Positions 9,101-17,738 of a stretch of 64,000 nucleotides of DNA are shown piece by piece. Origin of the DNA: Ornithinibacillus contaminans. Lineage in GTDB: Bacteria > Bacillota > Bacilli > Bacillales > Amphibacillaceae. The stretch's first letter is position 1; each line of letters begins with the position of its first letter. The position numbers and the translations under genes are program-made. Where the stretch lies: the NCBI RefSeq assembly GCF_001038425.2, contig NZ_LDPV02000049.1, positions 1 to 64,000 of the forward strand. The letters run 5' to 3'. The notes beneath the pieces were generated by a model. That model searched no databases and was not told the origin of the DNA. It saw only the letters and a list, made by a program, of their open reading frames with translations.

Positions 9101-9574
9101 GTGTAGTAATTTCTCTATATCCTCTTTTAGCCGATCTGGTGTTGTTTGTGGGGCATAGCGCTTGATGGCATTTCCGTTTTGGTCAATAAGGAATTTGGTG
9201 AAATTCCACTTGATTTCCTTTGTTAACAAGCCTTTAGCTTCGGCTGTTAGGTATTGGAATAGCGGATGGGCAGTCGTTCCTTTGACATCGACCTTCTGAA
9301 ACATTGGGAAAGTAACACCGTAATTTTTCTTGCAAAAGCTGTTAATTTCTTCGCTTGAACCAGGATCTTGGTTTCCGAATTGATTACAGGGGAAACCAAG
9401 TACTTCAAAGCCATCCTTCTGGTAAGCTTCATAGAGTGCTTGAAGTCCTTCGAATTGAGGGGTAAAGCCACATTCGCTTGCGGTATTGACAATCAGTAAG
9501 ACGTTACCTTTGAAATCTTCAAGACTTTTTTGTTCGCCATTTATGGTCTCAGCAGAAAATTGGTAAATGCTCAC
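9086..9574 (-). CDS. bsaA: Glutathione peroxidase-family thiol peroxidase
   Basis: This 162-residue protein matches the usual length of bacterial Cys-type glutathione peroxidases. The peroxidatic cysteine is C35 in [11 protein letters not shown], and the partner motifs [11 protein letters not shown] and WNFTKFLI are present. It reduces hydroperoxides using a thiol reductant in the cytoplasm. A longer upstream reading exists, but the GTG at 9574 is preceded by AGGGAGGG and gives the family start ([13 protein letters not shown]). Its stop codon is embedded in the terminator shared with the ABC transporter genes. Confidence 0.9.
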   Translation of the reverse strand: MSIYQFSAETINGEQKSLEDFKGNVLLIVNTASECGFTPQFEGLQALYEAYQKDGFEVLGFPCNQFGNQDPGSSEEINSFCKKNYGVTFPMFQKVDVKGTTAHPLFQYLTAEAKGLLTKEIKWNFTKFLIDQNGNAIKRYAPQTTPDRLKEDIEKLLHKKTR

Positions 9575-9666
9575 GCCTAATCCCTCCCTATCGTTAAGAA
9601 AAGCATAACAAAAAAATGAAGGGCACACAAAAGAAAAAGACGACCAAATAAATGGCCGTCTAGGAA

Positions 9667-10647
9667 TTAAGCTTGTTGTGCTACTTTTTCTTCTTCAGCA
9701 ATAATGTCTAGTCTGCGCTGAACTTCTTCAGGAGACAGATTATGCTCTTGAATATAAAGGTTGCGCGGGCTTACACGACATTCATGTGTGCATCCTCGCA
9801 TATATTTATGCTCGTTTTCTTCTGAGCAGAGAATTTGTTTATTACATTCAGGATTTGCACAATTTGCGTAACGTTCACATGGTTTTCCATCAAAGTAGTC
9901 TTTACCAACTACAACATGCTCTTTACGGTTAATAGGAACAGCAATACGCTCATCAAACACATAGCACTGTCCATCCCAAAGCTCACCTTGAACCTCTGGA
10001 TCCTTACCATACGTTACAATACCACCATGTAACTGTGCAACATCTTCAAAGCCTTCTTTAATCATCCAGCCAGTGAATTTCTCACAACGAATTCCACCAG
10101 TACAGTACATAAGGATTTTCTTTCCTTCAATCAAATGTTTGTTTTCACGAACCCATTCTGGTAAATCGCGGAAGTTATCGATATCTGGATTTAATGCGCC
10201 TCGGAAATGTCCTAATTCATACTCGTAGTCATTACGTGTATCAAAAATAACGACATCATCCCGTTGCATCTCTTCGTACCATTCTTTTGGTGATAGGAAC
10301 TCGCCAGTAAGTTTCTTTGGATCCACATTCTCTTCATCGTCCAAACGAAGTGTCACAAGCTCCTTACGTGGTCGAACATGCATTTTCTTGAATGCATGAC
10401 CATCATGTTCGTCAACCTTGAAGGTTAAGTCCGCAAAACGAGGATCGTTATGCATCATTTCCATGTACTTGTTCGTGTTTTCAATTGTTCCAGATACGGT
10501 ACCGTTAATACCTTCTTTTGCTACTAGAATTCTACCTTTTAATTCCGTGTCTTTACAGAATTGTAAGTGTTCTTTCGCAAATGTTTCTGGGTCTTCGATT
10601 TCTACGTACTTGTAATACAGTAATACGCGATAATCTTTCTTTTCCAT
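9667..10647 (-). CDS. trhO: tRNA uridine(34) hydroxylase TrhO (rhodanese-like)
   Basis: This 326-residue protein has an N-terminal acylphosphatase-like domain, a rhodanese domain whose catalytic cysteine lies in [11 protein letters not shown], and a cysteine-rich C-terminal tail ([18 protein letters not shown]). This is the YbfQ/YceA family, now called TrhO, which hydroxylates U34 of tRNAs to ho5U using oxygen. ATG 10647 is chosen because AGGTGGT precedes it by about seven bases; a longer in-frame start at 10665 overlaps that site. It is a single-gene unit. Confidence 0.9.
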   Translation of the reverse strand: MEKKDYRVLLYYKYVEIEDPETFAKEHLQFCKDTELKGRILVAKEGINGTVSGTIENTNKYMEMMHNDPRFADLTFKVDEHDGHAFKKMHVRPRKELVTLRLDDEENVDPKKLTGEFLSPKEWYEEMQRDDVVIFDTRNDYEYELGHFRGALNPDIDNFRDLPEWVRENKHLIEGKKILMYCTGGIRCEKFTGWMIKEGFEDVAQLHGGIVTYGKDPEVQGELWDGQCYVFDERIAVPINRKEHVVVGKDYFDGKPCERYANCANPECNKQILCSEENEHKYMRGCTHECRVSPRNLYIQEHNLSPEEVQRRLDIIAEEEKVAQQA

Positions 10648-10848
10648 TTTTTTACCACCTATCATTCATATTTGCAAGATATAAATGTTGGTAGTTGTTA
10701 TTCACTTTTTATTATCTTGCAAGAGTATAGTTTAACAAGTTTCAACAAAAATTTCAATACCATTAATTCGTATTATGCATCAGGTTTTTCTTATGAAAAG
10801 GTTGGTGGATATGGAATGATAATTTTTTCTTAAAAATTTGTGATTTAC

Positions 10849-10998
10849 TTGATTTTTTTTTCCTAAAAGGGTAAAGTTATTAGTAGCAAAAGGAAATTGA
10901 AATTTGTAATACTTTACGTTCTCTTTATCAGAGTAGGTGTAAAAGTATTAATGATTCAATTATACTTTGCAAGCTATTTGGATAAGGAGGTCATATAA
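10849..10998 (+). promoter_or_regulatory. Promoter and long cold-shock-type leader of csp
   Basis: TTGATT, 17 bases, TAAAGT (10849-10877) predicts RNA start near 10884, leaving a 5' untranslated leader of about 115 bases before the csp ATG. B. subtilis cspB also has a leader of roughly this length that controls translation by temperature. An AAGGAGGT site sits at 10985-10992. The upstream part, 10666-10848, is AT-rich and shows no gene. Confidence 0.5.
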
Positions 10999-11196
10999 AT
11001 GACTGGTAAAGTAAAATGGTTTAACGCAGAAAAAGGTTTCGGTTTCATCGAGCGTGAAGACGGAGACGATGTATTCGTACACTTCTCAGCTATTCAATCT
11101 GAAGGTTTCAAAACGCTTGAAGAAGGTCAAGACGTTGAATTTGAAATCGTTGAAGGTAACCGCGGACCGCAAGCAGCTAACGTTACAAAACTATAA
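10999..11196 (+). CDS. Cold shock protein (CspA/CspB family)
   Basis: This 65-residue single cold-shock domain protein has both RNA-binding motifs, KGFGFIE (RNP1) and DVFVHFSAI (RNP2). It binds single-stranded RNA and DNA and acts as an RNA chaperone and antiterminator. Identity to Bacillus CspB, CspC and CspD is high across the whole protein (ending [10 protein letters not shown]), so a precise paralogue letter is not assigned. A strong Shine-Dalgarno site and a following terminator make it a monocistronic, highly expressed gene. Confidence 0.95.
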   Translation: MTGKVKWFNAEKGFGFIEREDGDDVFVHFSAIQSEGFKTLEEGQDVEFEIVEGNRGPQAANVTKL

Positions 11197-11213
11197 TAAA
11201 CATACAACCACAG

Positions 11214-11245
11214 GGCTTATCTCAAACGAGATAAGCCTTTTTCTG
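11214..11245 (+). terminator. Terminator of csp
   Basis: GGCTTATCTC, AAAC loop, GAGATAAGCC is a perfect ten-base stem followed by TTTTTCTGTTTT. Confidence 0.92.
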
Positions 11246-11278
11246 TTTTACGTAAATTAGACGAATTGGGGTGAGCAA

Positions 11279-11962
11279 ATGGAAACGTTTGATTGGAATG
11301 AAGCTGCGAAGGCAGAATGGGATAATCGAGCTGGGTTTTGGCGTGAAAGAAGCCAAACTATGTGGGAGCGAGGAAGTAGGAAGGATATTATCCCGTTTAT
11401 GGTAAAACATGTAGCAAAAGGTAGTACGATATTGGATATAGGCTGTGGAGATGGATATGGCACATACAAATTACGTCAATTAGGATATGATGTCATTGGT
11501 GCCGATATTTCAGTAGCAATGATTGAAAAGGCGAAGGAACAGCTACCGAAAGAAGTTCCATTACTACAAGCGGATATTGGCAATTTACCATTGGCGGCTG
11601 AATCTGTGGATGGTATTATGTGTATTAATGTAGTGGAATGGACAGAAATTCCCGCACACTCCTTAAAAGAACTTCGTAGCATATTGCGTAAGGGTGGTTT
11701 GCTTTGTATCGGGATTTTGGGTCCTACCGCAGGACCGAGGGCCAGTGGCTACCGACGTGTTTATGGTGAAAAGACGATTAGTCATCCTATCATGCCATGG
11801 GAATTACATAAGCTCGCCAAAGAAATGAAATTTGAACTACGTGATAGCTTTGGTGTCTATAAAGATGGCGTGACAGAAAAGCATTATAAAGATTTATCAA
11901 TAGAACTAAAACAAGCCTTATCCTTTATGTGGGTATTTATGTTTGAGAAGGTTGGTGATTAA
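11279..11962 (+). CDS. Class I SAM-dependent methyltransferase
   Basis: This 227-residue protein has the Rossmann motif I ILDIGCGDGYGTYKLRQLGYDVIGADIS at about residues 44-71, the post-I acidic residue (ADIS), and motif IV DGIMCINVVEW. It is of the UbiE/Methyltransf_11 type. The substrate is unknown. The following small gene starts only three bases after its stop, so the two are probably coexpressed. Confidence 0.8.
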   Translation: METFDWNEAAKAEWDNRAGFWRERSQTMWERGSRKDIIPFMVKHVAKGSTILDIGCGDGYGTYKLRQLGYDVIGADISVAMIEKAKEQLPKEVPLLQADIGNLPLAAESVDGIMCINVVEWTEIPAHSLKELRSILRKGGLLCIGILGPTAGPRASGYRRVYGEKTISHPIMPWELHKLAKEMKFELRDSFGVYKDGVTEKHYKDLSIELKQALSFMWVFMFEKVGD

Positions 11963-11964
11963 AA

Positions 11965-12264
11965 GTGGATAAAAAAGCGATTGAAGAGCAAGTGATTGAG
12001 AACTATCAAAACGACGAGAAGATGATGATATTAATTTTTGCGCAATGGTGTGTAAACAATGGGTTAGATCCAGAAGAGTTGTATCGTGATGCCTATCCGG
12101 GACAACTCAAAAATCCAGCATTAGCAGAGGCATTAGCATTAACCGTTCCCAAAAATGAAGCAGAGGAAATATCGGATCAAATTGTAATCGATGTACTGCA
12201 GCTTTTTGGGAACGATGATTTGGCCTTTGTGGTACAAGCTGAAATCGCTAAGCGAAGCAGCTAA
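11965..12264 (+). CDS. Conserved small acidic protein of unknown function
   Basis: This 99-residue soluble, acidic protein starts at GTG immediately after the methyltransferase stop. I do not recognise a named domain. The sequence looks like a family kept among Bacillaceae (WCVNNGLDPEELYRDAYPGQ, NDDLAFVVQAEI). It contains no membrane segment or cysteine pair. The stop codon overlaps by 4 bp the stop of the convergent dehydrogenase gene. Expression with the methyltransferase is inferred from spacing. Confidence 0.65.
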   Translation: MDKKAIEEQVIENYQNDEKMMILIFAQWCVNNGLDPEELYRDAYPGQLKNPALAEALALTVPKNEAEEISDQIVIDVLQLFGNDDLAFVVQAEIAKRSS

Positions 12265-13142
12265 AATGATGCATTAAAAAGCTTGATAAGTGCTTGGGTA
12301 CCGCTATCGGCTTCCCCTTTTTCGGCAAGCTCTTGATAAAGGGATAAGGAAAGTGAGAGACCAGGAGTCGAAATTCCGAGTTCCTTTGCAGATTCAATGG
12401 CAATGGTCATGTCTTTAATAAAATGTTTCACGTAAAAACCTGGTTCGAAATCACCGGCTATCATTCTAGGTGCGAGCCTAGATAACGAAAAGCTACCAGC
12501 AGCACCTGTTGTGATGCTGTCAAGAACACGAGTAGGATCTAATCCTGCTTTCTGGGCATAGGTGATCGCCTCGCAAACACCGATCATATTGGTGGCAATT
12601 GCAATTTGATTACTTAATTTCGTATGCTGTCCCGCTCCTGCTTGTCCTTGTAAAATAATATTTTCGCCCATCACTTCAAAAATTGGCAAGACAGCATCAA
12701 ATGCTTCCTGGTCTCCTCCGACCATAATGGCGAGCTTTCCACTTCTCGCACCAATGTCTCCTCCTGATACCGGTGCATCCAACGCATGGATTTGCTTTTC
12801 CTTGGCATGCTGATAGATCTCTTTAGCAAGGGTTGGTTTTGAGGTAGTCATATCCACGATGTAGGTACCAGGTTTGGCATTTTTGATTATCCCGTTAGTC
12901 CCGAAATATACTTCTTCTACGTCTTTAGGATATCCAACGATCGTTATAATTACGTCGCAGTCTTTGGCAAGCACATTTACGGATTCCTTCCAGGTTGCCC
13001 CAGCCTCAAGGAGAGGAAGTGCTTTATCCTTTGTTCTGGTATATATAGAAATCGGATAGCCTGCCTTCTGTAAATTATGTGCCATGCTTCTCCCCATAAC
13101 TCCAGTACCAATAAACCCAATCTTTGATTGTTTAGTAAGCAT
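12261..13142 (-). CDS. NAD(P)-dependent beta-hydroxyacid dehydrogenase
   Basis: This 293-residue protein is of the 3-hydroxyisobutyrate dehydrogenase/tartronate semialdehyde reductase family (YkwC/YfjR-like). It has the N-terminal nucleotide-binding motif GFIGTGVMGRSMA, the substrate motif DAPVSGGDIGARSG, and the catalytic lysine region HTKLSNQ. The substrate is not determined. A longer in-frame reading extends upstream, but ATG 13142 has AAAGGAGTT about seven bases before it and gives the family N-terminus. It is divergent from the ElaA-like gene and tail-to-tail with the small acidic protein. Confidence 0.85.
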   Translation of the reverse strand: MLTKQSKIGFIGTGVMGRSMAHNLQKAGYPISIYTRTKDKALPLLEAGATWKESVNVLAKDCDVIITIVGYPKDVEEVYFGTNGIIKNAKPGTYIVDMTTSKPTLAKEIYQHAKEKQIHALDAPVSGGDIGARSGKLAIMVGGDQEAFDAVLPIFEVMGENIILQGQAGAGQHTKLSNQIAIATNMIGVCEAITYAQKAGLDPTRVLDSITTGAAGSFSLSRLAPRMIAGDFEPGFYVKHFIKDMTIAIESAKELGISTPGLSLSLSLYQELAEKGEADSGTQALIKLFNASF

Positions 13143-13224
13143 TTTAAGAACTCCTTTGATTATTTTTACTATATAATTAATTTCGACACTAGAAGTATAA
13201 AATCCTTCCAGAGGAGTGAAGAAG

Positions 13225-13674
13225 ATGGAGTGGCATGTAAAGAAATTCCATGACATGGAAATCGATGAACTATACGCGTTATTAAAAGCAAGAGTGGATG
13301 TATTTGTCGTTGAGCAAAATTGTCCCTACCCTGAATTAGATAATTATGATCAAGAATCCGTGCATTATTATGTCACTGTAGATGGCAAAATCGCAGCAAA
13401 TGTTAGATTGCTCCCGAAAGGATTGAAATATGAAGATGCTGCCTCAATCGGACGAGTATTAGTTGTAAGCGAGTTCCGTGGAAATGGTTATGCTAGGATT
13501 TTATTAGAGAAGGCGATCCAGTACATTTGGGAAAACTGGAGGGAAGAAGTAATTAAGATACAGGCTCAAACATACTTGAAGGATTTTTACGGTTCGCTTG
13601 GATTTGTGCAAATTTCAGAGCCTTATTTGGAGGATGGGATTCCACATATTGACATGATCAGAGCGCAAAAATAG
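13225..13674 (+). CDS. ElaA-like GNAT acetyltransferase
   Basis: This 149-residue protein has the characteristic ElaA start, LYALLKARVDVFVVEQNCPYPELDNYDQ, followed by the acetyl-CoA motif VSEFRGNGYARILLEKAI and the C-terminal block YGSLGFVQISEPYLEDGIPHIDM. The substrate is unknown. ATG 13225 follows GAGGAG; an in-frame GTG at 13216 overlaps this site. It stands alone, divergent from the dehydrogenase. Confidence 0.82.
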   Translation: MEWHVKKFHDMEIDELYALLKARVDVFVVEQNCPYPELDNYDQESVHYYVTVDGKIAANVRLLPKGLKYEDAASIGRVLVVSEFRGNGYARILLEKAIQYIWENWREEVIKIQAQTYLKDFYGSLGFVQISEPYLEDGIPHIDMIRAQK

Positions 13675-13753
13675 AGAATCGTTACGATGCTTTTACACAT
13701 AGTATTAGTAGCAACCTTTTTCATCGCAGGCGGAATTATAAGGAGGCTACTAC

Positions 13754-14431
13754 ATGATTTCGAATGATCAAATCAATCAGTGTAAACAGGCATTGTTAGC
13801 GAGACAAAATGAACTAATCCCCCATGTTGAGGATCACTTTGGGAAGTCGCTGGAGTTAGCGAAGGAATCAACTGGTGAGTTATCTAATTATGATAATCAC
13901 CCAGCTGATTTGGGGACTGAGTTATTTGAACGCCAAAAGGATATTGCGTTGAATGAGCATGCAGAGAAGGAATTGGAGGAAATTAATGCAGCACTTCATG
14001 CGATTAATGAAGGAACGTATGGGATATGTAGCGAGTGTGGTGCAGATATTCCTTTTGAACGACTACAAGCGATTCCAACCACAGATCGCTGTGTTTTGCA
14101 TGCTAATCGTGATACATTTGAACGAAACCGTCCTGTTGAGGAGGAAGTCATTAGTCCAAACATTAATCCGGATGAAGTAACGGATGAAGAACAGGTAGGT
14201 TATGATGCAGAGGATGCCTGGCAAGAGGTCAGTCGTTACGGAACGTCTGAAACCGCTGCTGATTTCTATGGTGATCAGGATAATTACGACGACATGTATC
14301 CTAATAGTGATGAAAATGTTAGTAGTGTAGAGGACATTGAAGAATTCATTGCTGCAGACCAGCGCGGGAAATTTACAGGTGTTACACCAAATCATCACAA
14401 ATATGAGGATCAGTTAGATTTAGAAGAATAA
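13754..14431 (+). CDS. yteA: YteA/DksA-like zinc-finger regulatory protein
   Basis: This 225-residue protein has an N-terminal coiled region and a TraR/DksA-type zinc finger at about residues 90-120. The ligand pattern is CSECGAD then CVLHA, giving Cys-Cys-Cys-His rather than four cysteines. The C-terminal third is strongly acidic. This arrangement fits the YteA family seen in spore-formers, whose role is poorly known; DksA-like proteins bind RNA polymerase. AAGGAGG precedes ATG. A strong bidirectional terminator follows. Confidence 0.75.
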   Translation: MISNDQINQCKQALLARQNELIPHVEDHFGKSLELAKESTGELSNYDNHPADLGTELFERQKDIALNEHAEKELEEINAALHAINEGTYGICSECGADIPFERLQAIPTTDRCVLHANRDTFERNRPVEEEVISPNINPDEVTDEEQVGYDAEDAWQEVSRYGTSETAADFYGDQDNYDDMYPNSDENVSSVEDIEEFIAADQRGKFTGVTPNHHKYEDQLDLEE

Positions 14432-14454
14432 TTTTAGAGGATGCACTTATTAAA

Positions 14455-14489
14455 AGAACGCGGTAGGACGGTCGTCTTATCCGCGTTCT
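14455..14489. terminator. Bidirectional terminator
   Basis: AGAACGCGG (14455-14463) pairs with CCGCGTTCT (14481-14489), and the inner bases GGACG/CGTCT extend the stem. It lies between the convergent yteA and zinc-ribbon genes, with weak T tracts on both sides. Confidence 0.8.
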
Positions 14490-14493
14490 CTAT

Positions 14494-15366
14494 TTATCTA
14501 ATAAAGGTACTAAAATCACCGATAATACCATTAAATAAGGCATATGCGGCTGATTGAATGATGAAGCTAATGGCGAGAAGGGTTACAAAATAAAGTCCTA
14601 GTAATGTATAAATTCGGTCAATGCCATCGGATTTTCTTTCCCATAGAATGAGAACGGGAATAACGAATATAGGACCAGCGATACCAATTACGAATAAAAC
14701 ACTTGGAAGTACTGGTAATTGTGCTGCTGCTAAAATAACTCCTGCCGTATAAACTAATCCATATGGTAATAAATACGCTCCATATTTTCCAATTACATCA
14801 GCGTAAGAAAACTCCTGCTTTACGATTTTGGTAGCTCCATATGTAAGGGAAGCAATTCCACCGAAAATAATAAGAAATAATAGCAATGGCATGATAAAAT
14901 AATCGATGAATGATGGTGCTGGAATAAACCAGGTTGTTCGTGAAAGTAGTACTTGTGGAACAAACATACTTAACGCAATGATGAACGAGAAAGCAGCAAT
15001 CGTGATAATCGCAGAGTATAGATCATGGTGATTTGCTTTTTTTGCTTGTCCTGGTTGTTTTAGTAACGTCATAAAAAAATGCCCAAAATTGCCAAAGACT
15101 TGTGCGATTTTGTCAGTAAAGTCATTGGTATTTGGTTGCGTAACGGCTTCTTCCGGTGCTGCCGTCTCAGTTGTTGAGTGTACGGTGGTAGATGATACGT
15201 CTGCTATTTCAGTTGCTCCTGCTTGCGCGTCCATTTGTTCTGGTTGAACCGTAACACTTGTATCGCTATCTACCGGCTGATTATCTTGATTTGTTTCCAA
15301 AGTTGCTCCGCAGTTTGTGCAGAATTTTCCACCATCGGCTTCATGGCCGCAATGCTGGCATTTCAT
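14494..15366 (-). CDS. Zinc-ribbon membrane protein with Yip1-like domain
   Basis: This 290-residue protein starts with a zinc ribbon (C3, C6, C16, C19). A Ser/Thr/Glu-rich linker follows to about residue 85, then five hydrophobic segments from about 120 to 285 resembling the Yip1 domain (IMPLLLFLIIFGGIASLTYGATKIV). Such proteins are common in Firmicutes and their function is unknown. An AGGAGTGG site precedes the ATG. It is on the same strand as the upstream htrB, about 225 bp away. Confidence 0.75.
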   Translation of the reverse strand: MKCQHCGHEADGGKFCTNCGATLETNQDNQPVDSDTSVTVQPEQMDAQAGATEIADVSSTTVHSTTETAAPEEAVTQPNTNDFTDKIAQVFGNFGHFFMTLLKQPGQAKKANHHDLYSAIITIAAFSFIIALSMFVPQVLLSRTTWFIPAPSFIDYFIMPLLLFLIIFGGIASLTYGATKIVKQEFSYADVIGKYGAYLLPYGLVYTAGVILAAAQLPVLPSVLFVIGIAGPIFVIPVLILWERKSDGIDRIYTLLGLYFVTLLAISFIIQSAAYALFNGIIGDFSTFIR

Positions 15367-15592
15367 AAAACCACTCCTTCACATGATTAATGCATTAATC
15401 ATACTACAATTAGTTTCGACAAAAAAGAATAACTTCCAATGAAGCCCATACAAAAAAAGAAGATGGAGCATACGTGTTTTTAGACACAATCCGAATAGTG
15501 GTGCACAGTACCCATTCTGGGATGTACGCATTGTTCGTCTTGTTATCCTTACGTTTACTTATGCCCCAACCTTCTTCTGGGTTAGTTAAATG
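15367..15592. other. Intergenic stretch with several hairpins
   Basis: No gene is seen in these 226 bases downstream of htrB. Local complementarity includes ACAAT/ATTGT (15486-15490 with 15530-15534), CCCA-TTC-TGGG (15511-15521), GTGT/ACAC (15474-15487) and a CCCCAA/TTCTGGG pair near the htrB stop. It may hold the htrB 3' end structure, the promoter of the zinc-ribbon gene, or a small RNA. Confidence 0.35.
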
Positions 15593-16885
15593 CTAATTCT
15601 CACGTTGTGTTAGTTCTAGTTCTACAGTCTGTTTTTCGCCATTTCGATAGATTTCCAGCTCGACTGTGTCACCTACCTGTGTCTCGGAATACATGTATTT
15701 TCGTAATTCTAAAATAGTTGGTGTTTCATGGCCGTCAATTTTAGTGATTACGTCGAACTGTTGCAATCCAGCATCTTCAGCAGGGGAGCCTGGATCAACA
15801 TTAGCTACAACCATTCCACTTTCTACCCCATCAGGTAAGACGACATTATGGCGATATTGCATCGGTACTTGGTTAATGGTGGCCGTACTGATACCGATAA
15901 ATGGTCGCTGAACCTCTCCATTCTCTTCCAGTTGTTGCATAATTGGTAGGGCAGCATCAATCGGAATAGCGAATCCAATTCCTTCTACCTGTGTACTAGC
16001 AATTTTCATGGAGTTAATTCCGATGACTTCTCCATTGGCATCAACTAAGGCACCACCACTGTTACCTGGATTAATAGCGGCGTCTGTTTGGATAACCTCA
16101 GTTACCCAGTCTGCAACATTGTCTCCGTTCGTGTCGATTGATACGGAGCGTTCGAGTCCACTAATGATACCTTTTGTTAAGGAATTGGCAAATTCAATTC
16201 CAAGTGGATTACCAATCGCAAATACCGTTTCGCCAACTTTTTTTCCTTCTGTTTTTCCTAATGTTGCTACGCGGTCAACCTTGCTTCCATCAATTTCTAA
16301 AACAGCTAAATCCGTTAATTCATCAGAACCTAATACCTTCGCTTGCACACTCTCATCGTTTGACAGAACGACTTGGACTTCTTCTGCACCATTGACGACA
16401 TGGTGATTTGTTACAACATACGCTTTTCCATTTTCCTTTTTATACAGAATACCGGAGCCTGTTCCAGCTTCTTGGCTATTGGTCCAAATGCTTTGTTTTT
16501 GCAAATTCGTAACGCCTACAACTGCTTCCGATGCCTCGGCAATGTTGGTGGATGCGTCTGCATCTTCATTGGCCATTGTCGTAATTATGTCTGGATCTGT
16601 GCCATTTATTTCCTGAGATGCATTTTCTGAAGAGCTCTCATTTGTATGAAAGGAGATGACGCCATTTGCCAGTAGGACTAATAGAATGGCTACTGGAATC
16701 AGTCCCCCAATAATTCCGGCAATGAATGCACGGATAACAGTAGTTCCTCGTTTCTTTTCCTTGCTTTTAGATGTAGTAGGCTTTGTTAGCCCTCTATCTG
16801 TCGTTGTTTCGTTATGTTCTCCCGAAATGGTTTCTTGCTCCTCATTTGGGATTGGTTGATGTGAATTTGTTTCATTTTGATCCAT
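15593..16885 (-). CDS. htrB: HtrA-like serine protease HtrB
   Basis: This 430-residue protein has a charged N-terminal cytoplasmic tail, one membrane anchor at about 51-75, an external trypsin-like domain, and a C-terminal PDZ domain from about residue 320. The catalytic triad is visible as H in VTNHHVV, D in TDLAVLEID, and S in NPGNSGGAL. It degrades or refolds misfolded proteins outside the membrane. It is divergent from the two-component genes that match CssR and CssS, as B. subtilis htrB is, so induction by secretion or heat stress is likely. The 167-bp intergenic region should hold both promoters, but I could not define them. Confidence 0.88.
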   Translation of the reverse strand: MDQNETNSHQPIPNEEQETISGEHNETTTDRGLTKPTTSKSKEKKRGTTVIRAFIAGIIGGLIPVAILLVLLANGVISFHTNESSSENASQEINGTDPDIITTMANEDADASTNIAEASEAVVGVTNLQKQSIWTNSQEAGTGSGILYKKENGKAYVVTNHHVVNGAEEVQVVLSNDESVQAKVLGSDELTDLAVLEIDGSKVDRVATLGKTEGKKVGETVFAIGNPLGIEFANSLTKGIISGLERSVSIDTNGDNVADWVTEVIQTDAAINPGNSGGALVDANGEVIGINSMKIASTQVEGIGFAIPIDAALPIMQQLEENGEVQRPFIGISTATINQVPMQYRHNVVLPDGVESGMVVANVDPGSPAEDAGLQQFDVITKIDGHETPTILELRKYMYSETQVGDTVELEIYRNGEKQTVELELTQREN

Positions 16886-17052
16886 GAATTGTCACCCTTT
16901 CATCATGTATAGTGTTATTTTATCCATAAGCATTGGAATAGCTTCGGTATAATTGTGGAATAAATGTGTAATTAAACGAAATCAGTTGGCTAGCACCTGT
17001 ATTTTATGTGAAAATAGAAATAGAAAAATTCTAGATTGAAGCGGTGAGACGG

Positions 17053-17736
17053 ATGAAATATCATATTGCGTTAATTGAAGATGATCCAAATATCCAAAAT
17101 ATTATTACGGCCTTTTTGAAAAAAGAAGGCTATGATATTACCGTGTTGGATTCGGCGGAAAAAGGTATCGAATTATGGAACACCACTCCTCCAGATATGT
17201 GGATCGTGGATATTATGCTTCCGGGAATGGATGGATATGAATTTTGCCGGAAAATAAGGAATGAAAGTGATGTACCAATCATTATTGTCTCAGCCAAAGA
17301 TGAGGAAATTGATAAAATCCTGGGACTTGAATTAGGTGGCGATGATTATTTAACCAAGCCATTTAGTCCACGAGAGCTAATCGCCCGGATTAAACGAATC
17401 TTTAAACGGTACCGGCCAGAAGGGAATCTGCAACCAAGTCGAGACCAAGTAGTTGTGGACCAATTATTAATTGATAAAAACAATCGACGTGTCTTTTGGT
17501 ATGGCGAGGAACAGGATGTTACGACGAAAGAATATGACATGCTACTGTTATTTGCTGAAAATGTAAATCGTGCTTTTTCACGTGAAGAACTGTTAGTTAA
17601 TGTCTGGGGAGAGGACTATTTCGGAAGTGATCGTGCGGTCGATGATTTAGTAAAACGAATCCGGAAGAAATTTAAGGAGATGCCACTTGAGACGGTATGG
17701 GGATTTGGTTACCGTTTGCGGCATAAAGAGGATTAA
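17053..17736 (+). CDS. cssR: Response regulator CssR
   Basis: This 227-residue OmpR-family regulator has an N-terminal receiver with phospho-acceptor D53 in VDIMLPGMDG, the conserved lysine in DYLTKPF, and a C-terminal winged helix (SREELLVNVWGEDYFGSDRAVDDLVKRIR). The C-terminal block closely resembles B. subtilis CssR (VWGxDYFGxDRxVDDLVxRxR). It should activate htr genes when exported proteins misfold. ATG 17053 follows a GGTGA site; the GTG at 17044 is an alternative. The kinase gene begins two bases after the stop. Confidence 0.88.
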   Translation: MKYHIALIEDDPNIQNIITAFLKKEGYDITVLDSAEKGIELWNTTPPDMWIVDIMLPGMDGYEFCRKIRNESDVPIIIVSAKDEEIDKILGLELGGDDYLTKPFSPRELIARIKRIFKRYRPEGNLQPSRDQVVVDQLLIDKNNRRVFWYGEEQDVTTKEYDMLLLFAENVNRAFSREELLVNVWGEDYFGSDRAVDDLVKRIRKKFKEMPLETVWGFGYRLRHKED

Positions 17737-17738
17737 CT

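Noticed and set aside
13675-13753. A sigma-B promoter before yteA
   Set aside because: No GTTTAA-spacer-GGGTAT pair at suitable spacing is present.
16886-17052. A defined CssR-binding site between htrB and cssR
   Set aside because: I could not see a convincing repeat, so only the divergent arrangement is reported.
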